Source of the DNA: Nymphaea colorata
Taxonomy: Eukaryota > Streptophyta > Magnoliopsida > Nymphaeales > Nymphaeaceae
Length of the DNA stretch: 64,000 nucleotides
Assembly: GCF_008831285.2 (NCBI RefSeq)
Contig: NC_045143.1
Location: 17,272,464 to 17,336,463, forward strand
Reading direction: 5' to 3'
Positions 22,991-38,348 of this stretch are shown in pieces. How positions within the stretch are numbered: the stretch's first letter is position 1; the number at the start of each line of letters is the position of its first letter. The position numbers and the translations under genes were made by a program. Under the pieces are notes generated by a model. It did not search any database. It was not told where the DNA came from and saw nothing but the letters and a program-made list of their open reading frames with translations.

Positions 22991-24130
22991 TCACTTATTG
23001 GTTAAATAAAAGTTTTTTAATAAATGGCTACCCAAGCTCAAGCCAAATCTTGGATCGAGAGTTCGAGCTTCTTAGCTCAAGCTTTGAATCAAGTTTGAGC
23101 CAGCTCGAACTGTAGATATTGAGAAACTAGGCTATCTTGGGCTGACCCAGCTTGGCTCAAACTCGGCCTGTAGGTTACCCCTCTCATGTTCATACGGAAA
23201 TTATCACATCTAGTTCGTGTTAATAAAGTTTGAATTCCGATCCAAAATGGAACTTAACATACGAGCTACTTGAACTACAGTGAATTTGAGTTTGAATCCA
23301 TCCATGCCAAACCAGAGGCGGCGGCTCTGATCTTCATGTTTTAGAAAGGGCAGTTCTGTCATGTATTCTCCATTCTGAGTTTATCCTCAACAACGAACCC
23401 TCAAAACTCTGTAACATAATTCATACAACTTTGATGGAACCCACAAAATTAAGTAACCGCCCCCACATAAATTGCCTTCTTTATGTATAAATACCTCCTT
23501 TAATTTTTACTTATTGATTTATAGAGACTTCCCTTGAAGTTTAAAATTTAAACTTTGGTGCTCATTGGACAGAAATTTGAACCCCATAGATGCATGGTTG
23601 TGGAGTGGAGACAAACAAACGGAAAAAATTCCTGCATCCTGACGATGAGCGGTTGAGATTCTCTGCCCGCCATTTTGTGGTCTCTCGGAAAAAGAAAACC
23701 GTGTACGTCGAGACAGGCGGTGTGGTGGGGAGTCAAATATCACGAGCAAGCAAAAGAAATCTTTAACAGCTGTGGCCCTGTTTTGAGAACATGTGGGCCG
23801 GGAGAGGAGACATACCGATGGCATCGGACCGTCACTGTAGCTCAAGGTCGACCCGGCACTGAGCGGGTTTGGTCGGATTAAAATAAAATATATACTTTTA
23901 AATATAAAATAATATAATTAATCATAACAAAATGTATATTATTTAAAAATAAAATAATATTTAAAAAATGTATTAAATTGAATCGCGCTTCGTCGGGCCA
24001 ACTAAGGCGGACTCGGTAAGTTACCGGATCGAGTCAACTCAGTGCTGTTTTTTAGATGGACCCGTTGCCCAGCGTTACTCACCTTTACTTCCGCATGTCA
24101 TGAGCTCAATTTCAAGGAAAACGAAAATGG
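22991..24130. other. Intergenic, upstream of PGIP-1
   Basis: Contains AT-rich and GAGCTCGAGC-like low-complexity DNA (23030-23110) and a short AT-rich island flanked by GC-rich sequence at 23880-23980. The overlapping frames at 23519-23881 show no recognisable domain. The last few hundred bases should include the PGIP-1 promoter. Confidence 0.45.
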
Positions 24131-24210
24131 GATCCATTAATGAAGCGCGTAAGCTGGCCGCCTTTAGAAAATTTTGTCGAAAGCGGGCGCCAGAGAGACA
24201 GAGACGGAGA

Positions 24211-24219
24211 TTATAAAGT
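24211..24219 (+). promoter_or_regulatory. Probable TATA box of PGIP-1
   Basis: TTATAAAGT lies 65-73 bp ahead of the chosen ATG (24284). That spacing implies a transcription start near 24240 and a short leader of about 45 nt, and it supports the downstream ATG over the one at 24140, which would lie before the TATA box. Confidence 0.5.
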
Positions 24220-24283
24220 GGGGAGTAGCTTCTGGTCTACCTTCATCCACGAGCTGAGCAGTCTGCAACAAGGGAGTTTGGAA

Positions 24284-25261
24284 ATGCCTCGCCTTTTCGT
24301 CTTCCTTTTGTTCTCCCTCTCCATCACCGTCGCCTCTGCTTCCAGGTGGCGATGCCTTCCCGAAGATGCGCAGGTTGTGAACGAGATCTTCGCCGCCCTC
24401 AACCGGACGACCTTCACCGGTGACTGCTGCCACCTATTCAGCATGATCCAGTGCAATCCAAACACCAGCAGCGTGACGAGCTTCAGCCTCTTCGGCGATG
24501 ACTTTAATGGCCCGATTCCGGCAGCCATCGCCAAGTTCCCCAATTTGCAGTTTCTCAGCATCCATAAGATGCCGAATCTTCATGGAGGAATCCCACCATC
24601 CTTCGCCAGCCTCACCAAGCTCACCTACTTTCGCATCACCTGGACGAACGTCTCCGGCCCCATACCAAGTTGGTTGAATCGACTGACCAACCTGGGGGGT
24701 TTGGACCTGTCCTACAACCAGTTCAGTGGCTCCATTCCCCCAACCCTTGCTGATCTTCCCAGTCTCACATGGCTGCATTTGGACCGCAACAAGCTGACCG
24801 GTCCCATACCCGAGTCCTTCGGCCAGTTCCGAGGCGCCAACCCTTCGATCTTCCTCTCTCACAATAGCCTTTCCGGCCCCATACCCAAGTCTCTTGGCCG
24901 TGTCGATTTCTCCACCATCGATCTCGATAGGAATCTGCTAGTCGGCGACCCATCTCACCTCTTCAACAATCGATCCAAGTCACTGAGCACCTTGATTCTC
25001 TCCCGGAATCTCTTCGATTTCGACCTGACCGGTGTCACCTTCCCGTCCGGCTTGCAGATCTTGGATTTCTCACATAACATGATAGGGGGAAGCATCCCCA
25101 CGGAAATTACGAGCCTCGCTAACCTGCAGCAGTTCAACGTGAGCTACAACAGGCTGTGCGGGAGGATCCCCCAAGGTGGGAACATGCAGAAGTTCGATAG
25201 TTCGTCCTATATGCACAACCGCTGCCTCTGTGGACCGCCGCTCTCTGCTAAATTATGTTGA
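24284..25261 (+). CDS. Polygalacturonase-inhibiting protein-like LRR protein (PGIP-1)
   Basis: A 325-residue single-exon protein, the normal length for plant PGIPs, which are secreted wall proteins that bind fungal polygalacturonases. A signal peptide (residues 1 to about 20, MPRLFVFLLFSLSITVASA) is followed by a cysteine N-cap with the DCCHL motif, ten extracytoplasmic-type LRRs with LxGxIP spacing, and a cysteine C-cap (HNRCLCGPPL...C). The frame is open from 24140, but that ATG would bury the signal peptide behind 48 polar residues, so the ATG at 24284 is chosen. Several NxS/T glycosylation sites are present (for example NVSG and NNRS). Its closest visible relative is PGIP-2 at 39752-40735 on the opposite strand. 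PGIP-type specificity, rather than another short LRR protein such as an FLOR1-like protein, is inferred from length and caps. Confidence 0.92.
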   Translation: MPRLFVFLLFSLSITVASASRWRCLPEDAQVVNEIFAALNRTTFTGDCCHLFSMIQCNPNTSSVTSFSLFGDDFNGPIPAAIAKFPNLQFLSIHKMPNLHGGIPPSFASLTKLTYFRITWTNVSGPIPSWLNRLTNLGGLDLSYNQFSGSIPPTLADLPSLTWLHLDRNKLTGPIPESFGQFRGANPSIFLSHNSLSGPIPKSLGRVDFSTIDLDRNLLVGDPSHLFNNRSKSLSTLILSRNLFDFDLTGVTFPSGLQILDFSHNMIGGSIPTEITSLANLQQFNVSYNRLCGRIPQGGNMQKFDSSSYMHNRCLCGPPLSAKLC

Positions 25262-25297
25262 AATCTGTTTTACTCAACCCTCTGAGCTTGCCCACTC

Positions 25298-25303
25298 AAT
25301 AAA
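25298..25303 (+). terminator. Polyadenylation signal of PGIP-1
   Basis: AATAAA lies 37 bp past the stop codon, in a normal position for a short plant 3' UTR. Confidence 0.6.
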
Positions 25304-25631
25304 TGCAGCTCTGTTTTCTCTGGTTTGGTTAACTTAAGAATAGCATTTCGGAAATTAATTCCGTGTAAGTTCGGAAAATCGTGTTTTCTCTTCTGGGATG
25401 TCGAAGAAATCACTTAAACGATGTATGTATATCACGACATTATTTTGTCATTCTCTTGGTGGTTATTCTTTACTTTCTAGTTAAAATGAAAACGTTTTTT
25501 CTTGTGAAACCAGACAATTTTAAGTCTCGGGATCAAGGAAAAACAGAGGAACAGCTCAAAACGAAAATCTGAAAAGCCAAAATGTTACTGCAGAACTGGA
25601 GAAGTACGCAGGAAACAGAGCAGGACAAGTC

Positions 25632-25671
25632 GAGAGACAGAGACAGAGACAGAGACAGAGACAGAGAGAGC
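25632..25671 (+). repeat. (GAGACA)n microsatellite
   Basis: About five GAGACA units followed by GAGAGAG. It lies between PGIP-1 and the copia element and is not coding. Confidence 0.9.
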
Positions 25672-25859
25672 GACTTCATGGAGTCAAAAATGCATTTATG
25701 TATCAAGTTGGGATATTTCGCGTGGGAGACGGAAACAGCCCAGAATTTACTCTTTTTAGAGGCTGGGCTTTCGATTGTTGTGACTTCCAAGAGCTCCATC
25801 GATTAATGCCTCCATCAGTTTTCTCCATCGATTAGATATCTCCATACATAATTGTCGTT

Positions 25860-26325
25860 TTCAGTTAAAGCTACAACTGACGCAATTTTTGCCTTCGTTG
25901 CGAGTGAAATTAGCTTTTATAGCTAGTTGCTTTTGCAAGCAGAGGCAGCTCCTGAGAAAAGTAGCAGAGCAAAGGAAAAACAGGCAGCAGCTTAGGCGTA
26001 AAACAGAGACACACCAGCAAATTTTAAAAAACCGATGTATACGCATAAGAAAATCGTCCTTTTCTTTCATTAAAAATGAGAGGTATCTATTCAATGACTC
26101 AGGATTAGGGCAGAATTATGGCAAGAGAAGCTTATTGTTCCCTTTATTATAATAATTACCAAAAAATCACAAGAAAAATCAATGGTGAAAATCCTTTTTT
26201 GTGCACTCAAATCCCCACCGCGTGGGAACATATCTGCAACAGAATTGATATATGCCTCATAAGAAAGAAAATATTTGAAGCCAAAGTATCCGGATTCTTC
26301 TAATTTTAGGCTTTAACACCCCCTC
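25860..26325 (-). mobile_element. Probable 3' LTR of the old copia element
   Basis: On the minus strand a polypurine tract (AAGGAGGGGG, about 26327-26336) is followed directly by TGTTAAAGCC, the expected start of an LTR. The far end is not fixed. No matching 5' LTR was seen at the right end of the element, so the call rests on position and the polypurine tract. Confidence 0.45.
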
Positions 26326-29300
26326 CTTGAACTGGAGGGTGAGATCACCTACACTCAGTTTGGATTTGAGAATGCAAATTGATCCTTATTTAAAGACTTG
26401 GTAAATATATCCACCAACTACAAGTGTGACGGAACATGCTAAATATTAATCATTCCAGTTGTAACCACATTACACACCAGGTGACAGTTGATTTTGACAT
26501 GCTTGGTGTGTACATTCCAAACAGGATTCGCTGAAATTTGTATAGTAGATTTGTTATCATTAAACAAGGTGATTGGATGAGGAACAACAACTGGAAATCT
26601 GCCAACAGTGCTTTTGGCCAAACTATTTTGCATTCAATGTCTACTATAGTTTTGTACTCAGCTTTTTGCATTTGTCAATTTTGTAATTCAGCAAGAGGTT
26701 TATTTACAAAATTGGTGAGCTGGTGAGAGGAAGGAAGATGCTGAACCAATAATTTTCCCCTTGTAACATGATCTCAAACAAAGAGTGAATCGATCTCAAT
26801 ATGTTTGCTTTTCTGGAGTAGAATGGAATTGGCAGACAAGCATGTAGCGCTCACATTGTCACACCAAATGACTGAAGCACAAGTGATTTGAATTCCAAGT
26901 TCCCCAAGAAGAGATCATAATTAGAGAAGTTCAGCAGCATTGTTGGCAACAGCCCTATATTCAGCCTCTGTAAATGAACAAAAAACAATAGGTTGCTTTT
27001 GGAACTCCAAACGATCTAATTAGGTCCGAGATAAATTGTATAGGCTCCAGTAGATTTTCGATCATCAGAGCAACGGCCCAGTCTCAATCAGAATAGGCAT
27101 TTAGCTCCCATTTGAACTTGGGAAGGAGAAGACCATACTGCAAGGTACCCTTTAGGTAGCAGAGAATGCGCTCGACTGCAATCCAATGGTCAAGTGTCGG
27201 TGCTTGCATAAATTGGCGGGCCTTATTAACAGCAAAGGCAAGATTGAGAGAGAGAGAGAGAGAGAGAGAAATATTGAAGTGCACCCACTGTTTGCCTATA
27301 TTGTGTGGTGTCCAGAAAATGAGCGCCCACCTTAGTTAATGCTGTGGTTGTTGACGTGGGAGTGGAGATAGGCTTAACCCCAACAATTTTTGCTCATCTC
27401 AAAAGAATATTTATACTGCATTAAGAATAAGCTGTGTGAAGACTGAATAGCTTGGACTCTGAGAAAATAGTGGAGAGGCCTTAGATCCTTGAGAGCAAAT
27501 TCCTTGTTGAGTGTATTGATCAGACGTTACATAAAGAATTGGATGTCCGGATGTCATCTACATATATTGTCATATAGATCTTAAATTGCCACCCATTAAG
27601 AACAAATTATGAAATGTCTGTGGTGGCCATTTGCAATCCACTTGAATGAGAGCACAATTCAACTCTTGATGCCAGGCTCCAGGAGTCCGTTTCAGTCCAT
27701 ATAAAAGCATTTTGTAAACTACAAACGCACCAGGGTGATGCTCATCTTCATACTGGTGGTTGTGCCATGAAGACTGGTTTTGTCAAGACACTATTCAAGA
27801 AAGCATTGTTAACATCTAATTGTTTAATCATCCAATCATGAGAGATGGCAAGAGAAAGCTCTGTGCAAATGGTTGTGGATTTTACTACTATGTGTCGAAG
27901 TAGTTGACCCCATCAGTTTGATAGTATTGCCTTGAACCTGTATATTGTGCTTTACTTTGTAAACCCACTTGCAACCATTGATGGGGTTGATCTGAAAGAG
28001 AAGAGACAAGCATCCAAGTTCCATTACTGCAGAGAGCCTCAACTGCTTTTTTCATGGGGTCACTCCAGTGAGCATGTTGGGCAGCCTGGTTATAGGTTTT
28101 GGGTCTTAGGTCATCGACTTTGGAATTGAGGGCAAGAGGAATAGGATACAAAGTCGACTAGTACACATTTGGTCGATGAGTCCCATCTTGGGATCGTGTG
28201 ACCATTTGGTGCATACGAAGACGTCGTATAGTGGGCTGTTTACAAGAGGATGAAATGGTCTCATTAGGTTCAGGTTTTGACCCTTCAAGGCTCGGCGAGG
28301 GAGTGCCTTGGTAAATGTCGGGTTCAATGGGTGTTGATAAAGGTAATGGAATAGAAACCAGTGTGGCTTTAGGGGTTTCAATGGGTTTTTGGCTGACTGG
28401 GTATGAGCAAAAGTTGGGTCTCATTAAAAATTACATTTTGATTAACTATATATTTCTTAGTTTCATTTGAAAACAGATGAAACCCTTATGGACATTAGAA
28501 TACCCAAGGAGGACACATTGTTTAAAATTTAAATTCTAGCTCGTCTTTCTAGTGGGTTGAAGGCACGAGTATATAATACAACCAAAGACACAGAGAGATG
28601 TGCAATTAGGTGGCCTCCCAAACAATACTTCATAAGTTCAAACTTATGAATCATATCTCTAACAACTTCAAAATTAGGATGACCTAGTCTCTCATGCCAT
28701 CATTCCAAGGGAACATGCTCCTCATAAAGCACCAACTTCTTGTGTTTCTCAATGTCTACCGGCGTCAGCAAGTTGATCCGGTAGAGCCTTGCATGACTTG
28801 TCCCCCTAAGAATCTCTCTTGTTGTGAGCTGATCCTTAACCACATAGTTATCATGATGAAATTCAAAAACATCTTTATCCTCGTTGAAAAATCTATTAAC
28901 CGACAATAAAGTGTGAACTATGTTGACAACATGTAAGATATTTTGCAAAGAAATATAATATTTAGAGACTTTGAAGAGAGCCTTACCAATGTCCTTGAGA
29001 GGAACTCCTAAGCCATTACCCATTTTGACTAAATCAAAACCTACGTAGGACTCATGCAAGGATAGATTCTCCAATATATTTGTTATTTGGTGGCTTGCCC
29101 CAAAGTCTGGGATCCAGCCGTTTCCATCCATTATATGCAGAGGAAAAGAATGATAGACAGTAGCTTCACTTCCTGTTTGATTTTGGGAATTAATATTGCC
29201 AGTGATTTGAAGCAAGTGTTGGTAGAGTGTCCTGGCTTGTCACAGTAGCGGCAAACGACTCTAGGCTTGTTGTAGTCAGTATGGCCACCTACCTCTTCCT

Positions 29301-29880
29301 CGTCCACAGCCACGATTAAAGTTATTGCCTCCTCGACTATATGAACCTTGACAAAAGTAAACCTCTTTAACTTCAGTTTTATATTATGTAACATTAGCCA
29401 AGGGCTGCACCATACCACCACTTGATGCATCCTTTTGATCTTTGATTTGTGTTTCTTGAATAAGAAGCAGTCCGTTCAATTCAGCTAGAGATATAGGATT
29501 CACATAAGTTGTAACAGTGCTTTAAATGGTCCATATTCTAGCGGGCGGCCTCTTAAGAGGTGCATTATCAAGTCTTCATCATCGACAGGTTTGCCAGCCT
29601 TAGCAAGCTGGTGAGCCAACATCTTGGCCTTTTATATTCATCAGTAGATAAAGTACCCTTCTTAAGAACATGTAATTGCTCTTTTAACTGCATGTTCTTT
29701 GATCGAGAATGGGCTGCGAAACACTATATGAGAGTCTTCCATAAGCCATATGAGGTATTCAATCCAATGACATGAGCATGCACAGTATCATTAAAAGACA
29801 AGATGAGTTGGTCGTTCTTCAGCCAGCCAACAACTTGAAAATCCCATGAACACCATACCTGAACTGAACAATGATTTTGA
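26326..29880 (-). pseudogene. Decayed Ty1/copia gag-pol, integrase core missing
   Basis: Minus-strand fragments follow copia order from right to left: a gag zinc knuckle (CRYCDKPGHSTNTC, near 29230-29270); protease/GAG-pre-integrase (IPDFGASHQITNIL near 29080, with a WHERLGHPN motif near 28680); the integrase C-terminal part (FLGY-like, 28500-28620); RT (EPKTYNQAAQ...HW near 28110, YVDDI near 27555); and RNase H (ILCYLKGTLQYGLLL near 27150, then DNKSTIQISANP near 26545). Between the GHPN motif and the integrase tail the catalytic core is absent, so an internal deletion lies near 28640. Many stops and shifts are present. Integration competence has been lost. Confidence 0.85.
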
Positions 29881-29961
29881 TCGAATCGAAGGTGTCAAAA
29901 ACTACCAAAAATTTCCCCAATGGTACTAGATAGACCCCTACCAGATGGCTAGAGTTTTCCC

Positions 29962-33793
<3,832 letters not shown>

Positions 33794-35038
33794 TCAAACT
33801 GCAGCTGTAGTAGCCTGCTTATGCACGAAGGCGATGCCCTTGTCAATGCTTGCCTTCAGTTCTGGTTTCAAGGCTTCCAGGGCCTTCTGCTCATACTCAG
33901 ACAGCCCTTGAAGATCTGCAGATATGAAGGCTTCGATACCCTGCTTCCCCAGCTTGACTCTTGAAGCAAAGAATGGAAGCTCCGACAGCTCAGACTGCAC
34001 ATAAGAACATTCATACACGTCGCTATCACCATCCAAGGCCCTGAGGGAAGATTCCACAAATCTAGCTGCTGCATATGCCATGGAAAGAGTAGCTGAACCA
34101 GCACCAGCTTTTGCCTCAACAACTTCAGTTCCAGCATTTTGGATCCTCACAGTAAGATCCTCCACCTCTTCACCGGTGAAACTAACTGATGGCTTTGTTT
34201 TGGACAGTAATGGTAATATAGTAATGCCGGCATGCCCACCAACAACTGGTACATCAACATCAATCAGCCTCAGATTCTTCTTCTGTGCAACAAATGTATT
34301 TGCTCTCACAACATCAAGGGTGGTAACCCCAAAAAGCTTTTTTGGATCATAAACGCCTTTCTGTTTCAAAACTTCAGCTGCAATTGGCACGGTGGAATTG
34401 ACTGGATTGCTGATAATGTGAATGAAGGCACCAGGACAATTATCAGCCACTGCCTCAACTAAGCTTTTGACAATACCAGCATTGATATTGAAAAGATCAT
34501 CACGTGTCATGCCAGGCTTCCTTGGCACTCCAGCTGGAACCACGACAACGTCCACACCTTTCAAGGCATTAGCCAACTCAGAAGGACCTGTAAAGTCCAG
34601 GACCCGAGAAGGAGTATTGCAATGACTAAGGTCAGCAGCAACTCCTTTAACGTTAGCAACATCATAAAGATGCAATGAGGACACCAACGGGGACATCTTG
34701 ACCAGAAGTGCTAGCGGTTGCCCAATTCCTCCAGCAGCCCCCAGGACAGCTACCTTGTAGGACGAAGCTCTTGGCAGCAGACAACTAGATTGTTCGCATG
34801 CTTGTTTGCATTCTAATGATCTTGATGAAACTAGAAGAGCAGCACCACTTTCCTTGCCTAAGAATGAAGATTCCGATTCCATGATGACACCAGTTGCTGC
34901 CTTCAGACCACTGAACCTCTGAAGATCAACTCTGGGCTTGAACCTTGCAAAAGAGGGCCTGAACCTTGATGATGGAGATGAATATGCATCAAAACCAGTG
35001 GTTCTCATTGAAAAAGCGGGCGTTGTCATTGATGCCAT
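33794..35038 (-). CDS. Plastid NAD-dependent malate dehydrogenase
   Basis: A 414-residue single-exon protein that interconverts malate and oxaloacetate with NAD(H). The first ~90 residues are Ser/Arg-rich and acid-poor at the N-terminus ([15 protein letters not shown]...), a plastid transit peptide. The LDH/MDH fold follows: GAAGGIG dinucleotide loop at 100-106, Asp126 at the end of beta-2 (NAD preference), substrate arginines in [12 protein letters not shown] (R173, R179) and R245, NPVN at 211-214, and the catalytic Asp242/His269 pair (LDVVRAN and GGHAG). Everything needed is present and the length matches the plastid NAD-MDH of other plants, which is also encoded by one coding exon. The transit peptide and lack of extra cysteine-bearing extensions argue against the mitochondrial, glyoxysomal and NADP-dependent forms. 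The ATG at 35038 is the first in frame. Confidence 0.96.
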   Translation of the reverse strand: MASMTTPAFSMRTTGFDAYSSPSSRFRPSFARFKPRVDLQRFSGLKAATGVIMESESSFLGKESGAALLVSSRSLECKQACEQSSCLLPRASSYKVAVLGAAGGIGQPLALLVKMSPLVSSLHLYDVANVKGVAADLSHCNTPSRVLDFTGPSELANALKGVDVVVVPAGVPRKPGMTRDDLFNINAGIVKSLVEAVADNCPGAFIHIISNPVNSTVPIAAEVLKQKGVYDPKKLFGVTTLDVVRANTFVAQKKNLRLIDVDVPVVGGHAGITILPLLSKTKPSVSFTGEEVEDLTVRIQNAGTEVVEAKAGAGSATLSMAYAAARFVESSLRALDGDSDVYECSYVQSELSELPFFASRVKLGKQGIEAFISADLQGLSEYEQKALEALKPELKASIDKGIAFVHKQATTAAV

Positions 35039-36255
35039 TACCGCTGTATTTCTCTGTGCTTCACAAAAAAATTAGCATTTGTCACAACCCAGAGATGTCC
35101 ATAGATTCCAAACACAACAAAAGTTGAAGCAGGCCAAGAAAGTAATGGAAACCAGTCCCACACTATTAGAGAAAGAAAAAAAAATCCAAATTGGTATAAT
35201 TTCCTACCAGTTACAAAATGGCTACTTTGTGATCATGGACAAAAATAGGTAGAATATAGGACTGCCTTGACATTTCCAAAGGATGTACAAGACTTTTCTT
35301 TAATAAGGCGTTCCAGCTAAAACAACAATATAACAAGAATGACCCTGTGTGTGAGAGAGAGGCTGAGAGAGAAAGATGCACAAGAACAGCTCACAAACTC
35401 TTCTAGAGAAAGCCCATTAAATATTACAAAGTCGTCCAGCATTCAAGCTGTAGGCAATATTTTTAAACCCAGTGAGCTGGGACCCGGCTTTGCCCATTAT
35501 CAGCTCATGACTCGGGATTCAACTCGGTGACTACAGCTTGAGTTTTGTTCAATATGGCTTTTCAAGCAGAATAATATATAACTTGCAAACGTAAAGGTTG
35601 TAAAATGACCTGATTACATGCATAATTCAGAAGAAATAAGTCAAATTAACGTCAAGTAAAGCCATGACTAAGTTACATTACTCATATAATAATAAGAAAT
35701 TGGATGATTAAGCTACTCTAGAGTAGTATATTTCAACATAATTGAGTATCAATGAAAAACAAGCCAACAAAAACAAGCATTAAAGTGAAGATAGATTATA
35801 ACACCAAATTTTGGGTGCACAGAATATTGGGAAAGTCAAACAAATTGACTCCGTGAGTCAAAAGAGCTTCGGGCGAGTCAAACAAGTCTTTGGTGAGTCT
35901 TTCTGAGCTTTGGATAACACTGAGCCCCTACTAGGGGCCAGGGGGACCTGGTAGGAGGATGAGCCAGCCAAGTTGACTCTGCGAGTCCTTAAACATTAGT
36001 TGTAGCTCTGCCATTACACCTAACGACTACCATTCTGAAAGTCAGAAAATATAAAATTCTTAGCCCACCAAAGAAGACATTAGAAATAATGGGAAAAAAA
36101 ACTTTTAAGAACTAGAATAGTTCTGCTGAAAAATGATTTCCTCAGTAACTCGAGTATTCATATCTAAAGACCTACAAGAAAAATTATTTCATTTTGACTA
36201 GAAGATCATTTATACATCATAAAGAGGAGATGTACTCATTATTCAAGATGCACAA
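35039..36255. other. MDH 5' region, otherwise unrecognised
   Basis: On the minus strand a T-run followed by GCACAG (about 35052-35075) resembles an acceptor, so a 5' UTR intron just before the MDH ATG is possible, as is known for this gene family. A (GA)-rich tract lies near 35350. No other gene is seen. Confidence 0.4.
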
Positions 36256-36529
36256 TGTTAGCGTATGGGGATCGGGTCTGTTCAGACCCGATCCATTCTC
36301 CTTATATCCACACGCCTAAAGTTACTAGGCGGTGGCTCTCTTGTAATATTTTATAATTTTATGTACAAATCTGTTGTAATCTATTAGGGTTATTCTTTTA
36401 ATTAAAGATTAAGGAACGCAGGGTGTGTTAAGCCGGCTGCTCCCTTTCCTCCATGTCTTCTTTCATCCTCTCCTCTCAATATATCTGTTTTGCATACGGA
36501 GAGACGAGTACTTTGTGAAAATTCTTACA
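36256..36529 (+). mobile_element. 5' LTR of a copia element (274 bp)
   Basis: Starts TGTTAGCG and ends TTCTTACA, with TG...CA termini, and is followed at once by the primer-binding site. It contains a short palindrome ATCGGGTCTG-TTCAGACCCGAT near its start. It does not match the LTR-like sequence at the other end of this element (37962-38348). Confidence 0.85.
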
Positions 36530-36542
36530 TGGTATCAGAGCC
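36530..36542 (+). other. Copia primer-binding site (initiator Met tRNA)
   Basis: TGGTATCAGAGCC is the standard plant copia primer-binding site, complementary to the 3' end of initiator tRNA-Met, and lies directly after the LTR. Confidence 0.95.
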
Positions 36543-36749
36543 AGGTTGCATCGTCCTTCGGTGAGTGATTTCAGTTTGATGTGATTAGCCCTAATGTGTC
36601 CTAAATTCTTTCTTTTCTGGCGTGGTCATCCCTCTTTTCAGTTTCTGCCCTAAATCTTGCGTGATTTTCCCTAATTGATTTGCCCTAATCGTTGTGCCCT
36701 AATTTTCTCATCGTTTTGCCCTAATTTCTGTCGTTGCCCTAAATCAATT

Positions 36750-37328
36750 ATGGATCAGCCGACTCCCTCTCTTCTATCTTCTAGCTTTTTCTCCCAACTT
36801 ATTTCTCAAAAGCTGAATCATAGTAACTATTTGACTTGGAAACGTCAAATAGTCCCTTTTATTAAAAGTCATAGACTCTATGGGCATATCGATGGGACCA
36901 CTCCAGCACCTCCTATGTATATTGACCGTGAAGTGAAGAAGACCGTAGTGGGAGATCAAGTTGCTGGGGCTGCAGCTATGAGTGAAATCAGATTTGAATA
37001 TGAAACCATTACTGAAAATAATCCTGAGTATGAAGCTTGGCTGGCTCACGACCAGTCCCTTGTTGCCTATATTACTTCTACTTTGTCAGAGGAAGTATTA
37101 GGAGGTATTGATAATGATTTAACAGCCCTAGAGTTGTGGTCTACCCTTGCCACCACGTATTCTCAAGTATTCGAAGCACGTTTTCTGCAGTTAAGAAGGC
37201 AATTTCAGGACATCAAGCGTTGGACGCGTACTGTTTTGGAATATTTGAATGAAATTAAAAGTGTAAGTGATCAACTTGCTGCCATTGGACATCCCGTCAG
37301 CGACAAGACAAAGTGCAACAAGCCTTGA
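36750..37328 (+). pseudogene. Copia gag, N-terminal part (frameshifted)
   Basis: The start at 36750 (MDQPTPSLL) is chosen because the upstream frame to 36675 lies in the leader. The protein carries the plant copia Gag pattern: KLNHSNYLTWKRQIVPFIKS near the start, a D/E-rich segment ending in AWLAHDQSLVAYITSTLSEE, then LWSTLATTYS and LRRQFQDIKR. The frame stops at 37328, and the Gag sequence continues in another frame to the zinc knuckle at about 37615. It would form particles for reverse transcription if intact. Confidence 0.85.
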
Positions 37329-37663
37329 GTGGACTGGGAACAGATTTTGATATTTTTTGAACAGCCTTGGAAGTCCTACCTATTCTTCCATCTTTCGAAG
37401 ATCTCAAGGCTAAGTTATTCCAACACGAAGCTAGTCGTGTTCAGCGACAGAATTTGATTCCTTCCAACAGTCACAATGTACTGATCACAGGGACACATGC
37501 ATTGCAAGGGAATCGCACTCGTACTTGGATTCCTCAGGTAGGAATGGGAAGAGGGATTCTCCCAACACCACAGGGCATGAACACTACTTCTGCCACATCT
37601 AGATGGGTTCCGACTTGTTTCTATTGCAACAAGAGGGGGCATGTAAAGTCAGAATGTGTGTGA
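37329..37663 (+). pseudogene. Copia gag, C-terminal part with zinc knuckle
   Basis: Continuation of Gag after a frame shift. It ends with the CCHC knuckle CFYCNKRGHVKSEC and then a TGA stop. Protease, integrase and reverse transcriptase should follow, but the sequence jumps to an RNase H tail of another copia type. Confidence 0.75.
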
Positions 37664-37671
37664 ATGATACG

Positions 37672-37945
37672 ACTACTAAAAGACATTAAAGAAGATGTGG
37701 ATTATGCAGCAAGACTCTATTACGATAATAAAAGTGCAATTAGACTTTTAGTGAATCTTGTCTACCATGTTCAAACAAAAATATAGAGGTGGAACATCAT
37801 TTTATCAGAGAGAAGGTATTCAAAGGAGAAATTAAGTTGCAGCCAATCACTTTAGAAGATCAAGTCGCTGACATCTTTACCAAATGCTTGTCAATGCAAA
37901 CTTCATCAAGCTTAGAAGAACGCTAGGAGTCATGAGTAGAGAGTC
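37672..37945 (+). pseudogene. Copia RNase H C-terminal fragment
   Basis: Reads IRLLKDIKEDVDYAARLYYD then DNKSAIRLL and, after frame breaks, DQVADIFTKCL-type sequence, the standard end of copia RNase H. Several stops interrupt it. It is joined directly to the gag zinc-knuckle end, so about 3 kb of pol is missing. Confidence 0.8.
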
Positions 37946-37951
37946 AGTAAC

Positions 37952-37961
37952 GAGGGGGAGA
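37952..37961 (+). other. Copia polypurine tract
   Basis: GAGGGGGAGA between the RNase H fragment and the 3' LTR-like sequence; it would prime plus-strand synthesis. Confidence 0.75.
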
Positions 37962-38348
37962 CTATAAAAAGTTATCATTGACTCTCTTGAAAGAGTCGAG
38001 AAGACTCTAGAGGCTGTGAGCCTCCCTTTTAAAAGGAGAAGCTTATGTAATGATTAAAAGAAATAAAAATAATAATAATAATAATAGAATGTGGTGGATT
38101 CTTCCACCACTGACTTGTCCTCCCTATAAATAGGAGTGTTGGCCATTATGTAATACATGAAAACCAAATTTAAATATTAAGTGACGTTGTGTGCTCACCT
38201 CGTGAGCTCTTTTCAAGTGTGTGTTTGGGTATTAGCTCACTATATGAGTTAGTTAAGGTGAGTTCTTATACCCTTCTATTGTAAATTTCATTTTAACAAG
38301 TAATAAAAGTGTATTATTTAAAGTCTCTTTGGTGCATACTTTACAACA
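37962..38348 (+). mobile_element. 3' LTR-like sequence of a second copia family
   Basis: Begins just after the polypurine tract and ends about ...CTTTACAACA. It contains a TATA-like CCTATAAATAG near 38126 and an (AATAAT)n tract near 38070. Its sequence is unrelated to the 5' LTR at 36256-36529, so the element is chimeric. Confidence 0.6.

Noticed and set aside
24140-24283. Upstream ATG of PGIP-1
   Set aside because: It precedes the TATA-like box and would place 48 polar residues before an evident signal peptide.
34080-34625. Plus-strand frames over MDH
   Set aside because: Antisense shadows of the MDH coding sequence.
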